The notes under the pieces are model-generated. The model saw nothing but the letters and a program-made list of their open reading frames with translations, searched no databases and was not told the DNA's origin. This document shows, piece by piece, positions 62,987 through 64,000 of a DNA stretch of 64,000 nt; position 1 is the first letter of the stretch, and each line of letters opens with the position of its first letter. The position numbers and the translations under genes were made by a program. The stretch is from Blastomyces gilchristii SLH14081. Lineage: Eukaryota; Ascomycota; Eurotiomycetes; Onygenales; Ajellomycetaceae. The DNA is taken from assembly GCF_000003855.2 (NCBI RefSeq), contig NW_003101680.1, forward strand, positions 3,229,753 through 3,293,752. Reading direction: 5' to 3'.

Positions 62987-64000
62987 ATGACGGACGCTCT
63001 GTCGATTGAGCAAAACAATAAGATCCGAGTCGCCCTTGGTCTGAAGCCTCTTCCTGTCCCCGGCGCTGCCACTACCACCGACAACAGAAACAACGATGGT
63101 CCCGTCTTTAAGCCATCCAGAGATGGCAACAACTCAGATTCTTCAGATGACGAACCCGCAAGCACACTAGAGTCGCGACAGGCGCAGGGATACGATAACT
63201 GGAAGAAATACCAGGATGAAGCCGAGGCGAAGAAGAAGCGCCAGGAGAAGCTGGACGCGATCAAGCGGGCGCGCGAAAATGCCCAGAAACTAGTGAAACT
63301 TGAGGGCAAAGGGCTGGGTGAGGTCGATGAAGCGGAGGCTGCGTTGGATACCAAAACCTGGCTGATGCAGCAGAAGAAGCGGCAGCGGAAGATTGAAAAG
63401 GAGCGCGCGAAGAGACTCGCTGAGGAACTTGCGGAGAGGGAGCGGATTGCGGAATATACTGCGAAGGATCTTGCGGGTGTGAGGGTTGGACATGAGGTGG
63501 CTGATTTTGAAGAGGGCGAGGAGCAGATTCTTACGCTTAAGGATACGACCATCGATGAGAATGAGGAGGAAGGGGATGAGTTGGAGAATATCGACTTGCG
63601 GGACCGGGAGCGCCTTAATGAGCGACTGGCGTTGAAGAAAAAGAAGCCGGTGTATGATCCTAATGATTTCGATGGGTCCGGCTCTATTCTGGCGCAGTAT
63701 GATGAAGAGATTGAAGGGAAGAAGAGGAAACGGTTTACGTTGGATGCTAAGGATCTGACTGAGGAAGAGCGGGAGGCGAAGCGGCAGGATGTGTCGTCTA
63801 AGCTCAAGGCGCAGCCTGTCAACCTCGATATAATGCCCGAACCTACGGCTACCCCATCAGACTATCAGGAGGCGACAGAGATTAAAATCAAGAAGCCGAA
63901 AAAGAAGAAGCCGAAATCTACGAGACAGAAAGCGGTGGATGAAGATGACATATTCCCAACCATCGACACTACGGACACGCCTAATGGAGATAGTATGGAA
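62987..64000 (+). CDS. SNU66: SART1/Snu66 family tri-snRNP splicing factor, 5' part
   Basis: Component of the U4/U6.U5 tri-snRNP needed for spliceosome activation. Open from ATG 62987 to the window end (338 codons, no stop), so the C-terminus is missing. It starts MTDALSIEQNNKIRVALGLK, the N-terminal helix common to this family. An acidic/Ser patch, a long Lys/Arg/Glu-rich helical region (residues about 65-160, coiled coil), then GVRVGHEVADFEEGEEQILT and LKDTTIDENEE, the SART-1 core signature, NIDLRDRERLNERLALKKKK, and basic stretches (IKIKKPKKKKPK) fit a nuclear protein. Homologues are usually 600-800 residues. A long frame on the minus strand (62932-63822) is its shadow. Confidence 0.93.
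   Translation, partial: MTDALSIEQNNKIRVALGLKPLPVPGAATTTDNRNNDGPVFKPSRDGNNSDSSDDEPASTLESRQAQGYDNWKKYQDEAEAKKKRQEKLDAIKRARENAQKLVKLEGKGLGEVDEAEAALDTKTWLMQQKKRQRKIEKERAKRLAEELAERERIAEYTAKDLAGVRVGHEVADFEEGEEQILTLKDTTIDENEEEGDELENIDLRDRERLNERLALKKKKPVYDPNDFDGSGSILAQYDEEIEGKKRKRFTLDAKDLTEEEREAKRQDVSSKLKAQPVNLDIMPEPTATPSDYQEATEIKIKKPKKKKPKSTRQKAVDEDDIFPTIDTTDTPNGDSME

Noticed and set aside
62932..63822. Minus-strand frame of 296 codons, Ser-rich
   Set aside because: Antisense shadow of the SART1/Snu66 coding frame that starts at 62987 and continues past the window end.

Overview
The window is a piece of a filamentous ascomycete genome with two sharply different compartments. The intron style, the alpha-aminoadipate lysine gene, the Pth2, Ypd1 and SART1-type proteins, and huge C-to-T-mutated Gypsy blocks beside normal-GC genes point to Eurotiomycetes. 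An Onygenales/Ajellomycetaceae (Blastomyces-like) genome is my best guess, by inference only.

Bases 1-38053 contain no host gene. They are a nest of transposable elements. By matching repeat copies, terminal motifs and target-site duplications (TSDs) I could take it apart. A DNA transposon (right end at 38053) was hit by Gypsy-4b. Gypsy-4b was hit by Gypsy-4a, by Gypsy-1 (13592-36938) and by a 506-bp MITE. Gypsy-4a was hit by Gypsy-2b, which was hit by Gypsy-3 (1224-8475, complete). Gypsy-1 was hit by a Tad1-like LINE (16440-31419) and by a second 506-bp MITE in its 5' LTR. The LINE was hit by Gypsy-2a (18047-26280, complete) and by a chimera whose 5' end is a tRNA-like sequence and whose 3' end is LINE sequence (27376-29248). 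Nearly all coding parts are destroyed by C:G-to-T:A transitions, the pattern of repeat-induced point mutation (RIP). The recognisable domains are CCHC zinc knuckles, RT, RNase H, integrase, chromodomains and an EEP endonuclease, all with many stops.

Bases 38056-64000 have normal GC and spaced, intron-containing genes, all on the + strand: a single-pass membrane protein (39012), homocitrate synthase (41078), a small kinase-like protein (46868), the histidine phosphotransfer protein Ypd1 (56477), a thioredoxin-like secretory-pathway membrane protein (59432), peptidyl-tRNA hydrolase 2 (61147) and the start of a SART1/Snu66 splicing factor (62987, runs off the window). They are housekeeping genes without an obvious common pathway. 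Between them lie a hAT end fused to a pogo/Fot1 transposase relic (45936-46723), decayed RING/coiled-coil fragments (48449-49330) and a complete 1,975-bp TIR transposon (50674-52648) that forms a mutated AT-rich island.

The least ordinary objects are the tRNA-headed LINE chimera and the pair of equal-length MITEs, one nearly spared and one heavily mutated. All coordinates of element ends were read by eye from repeat alignments.
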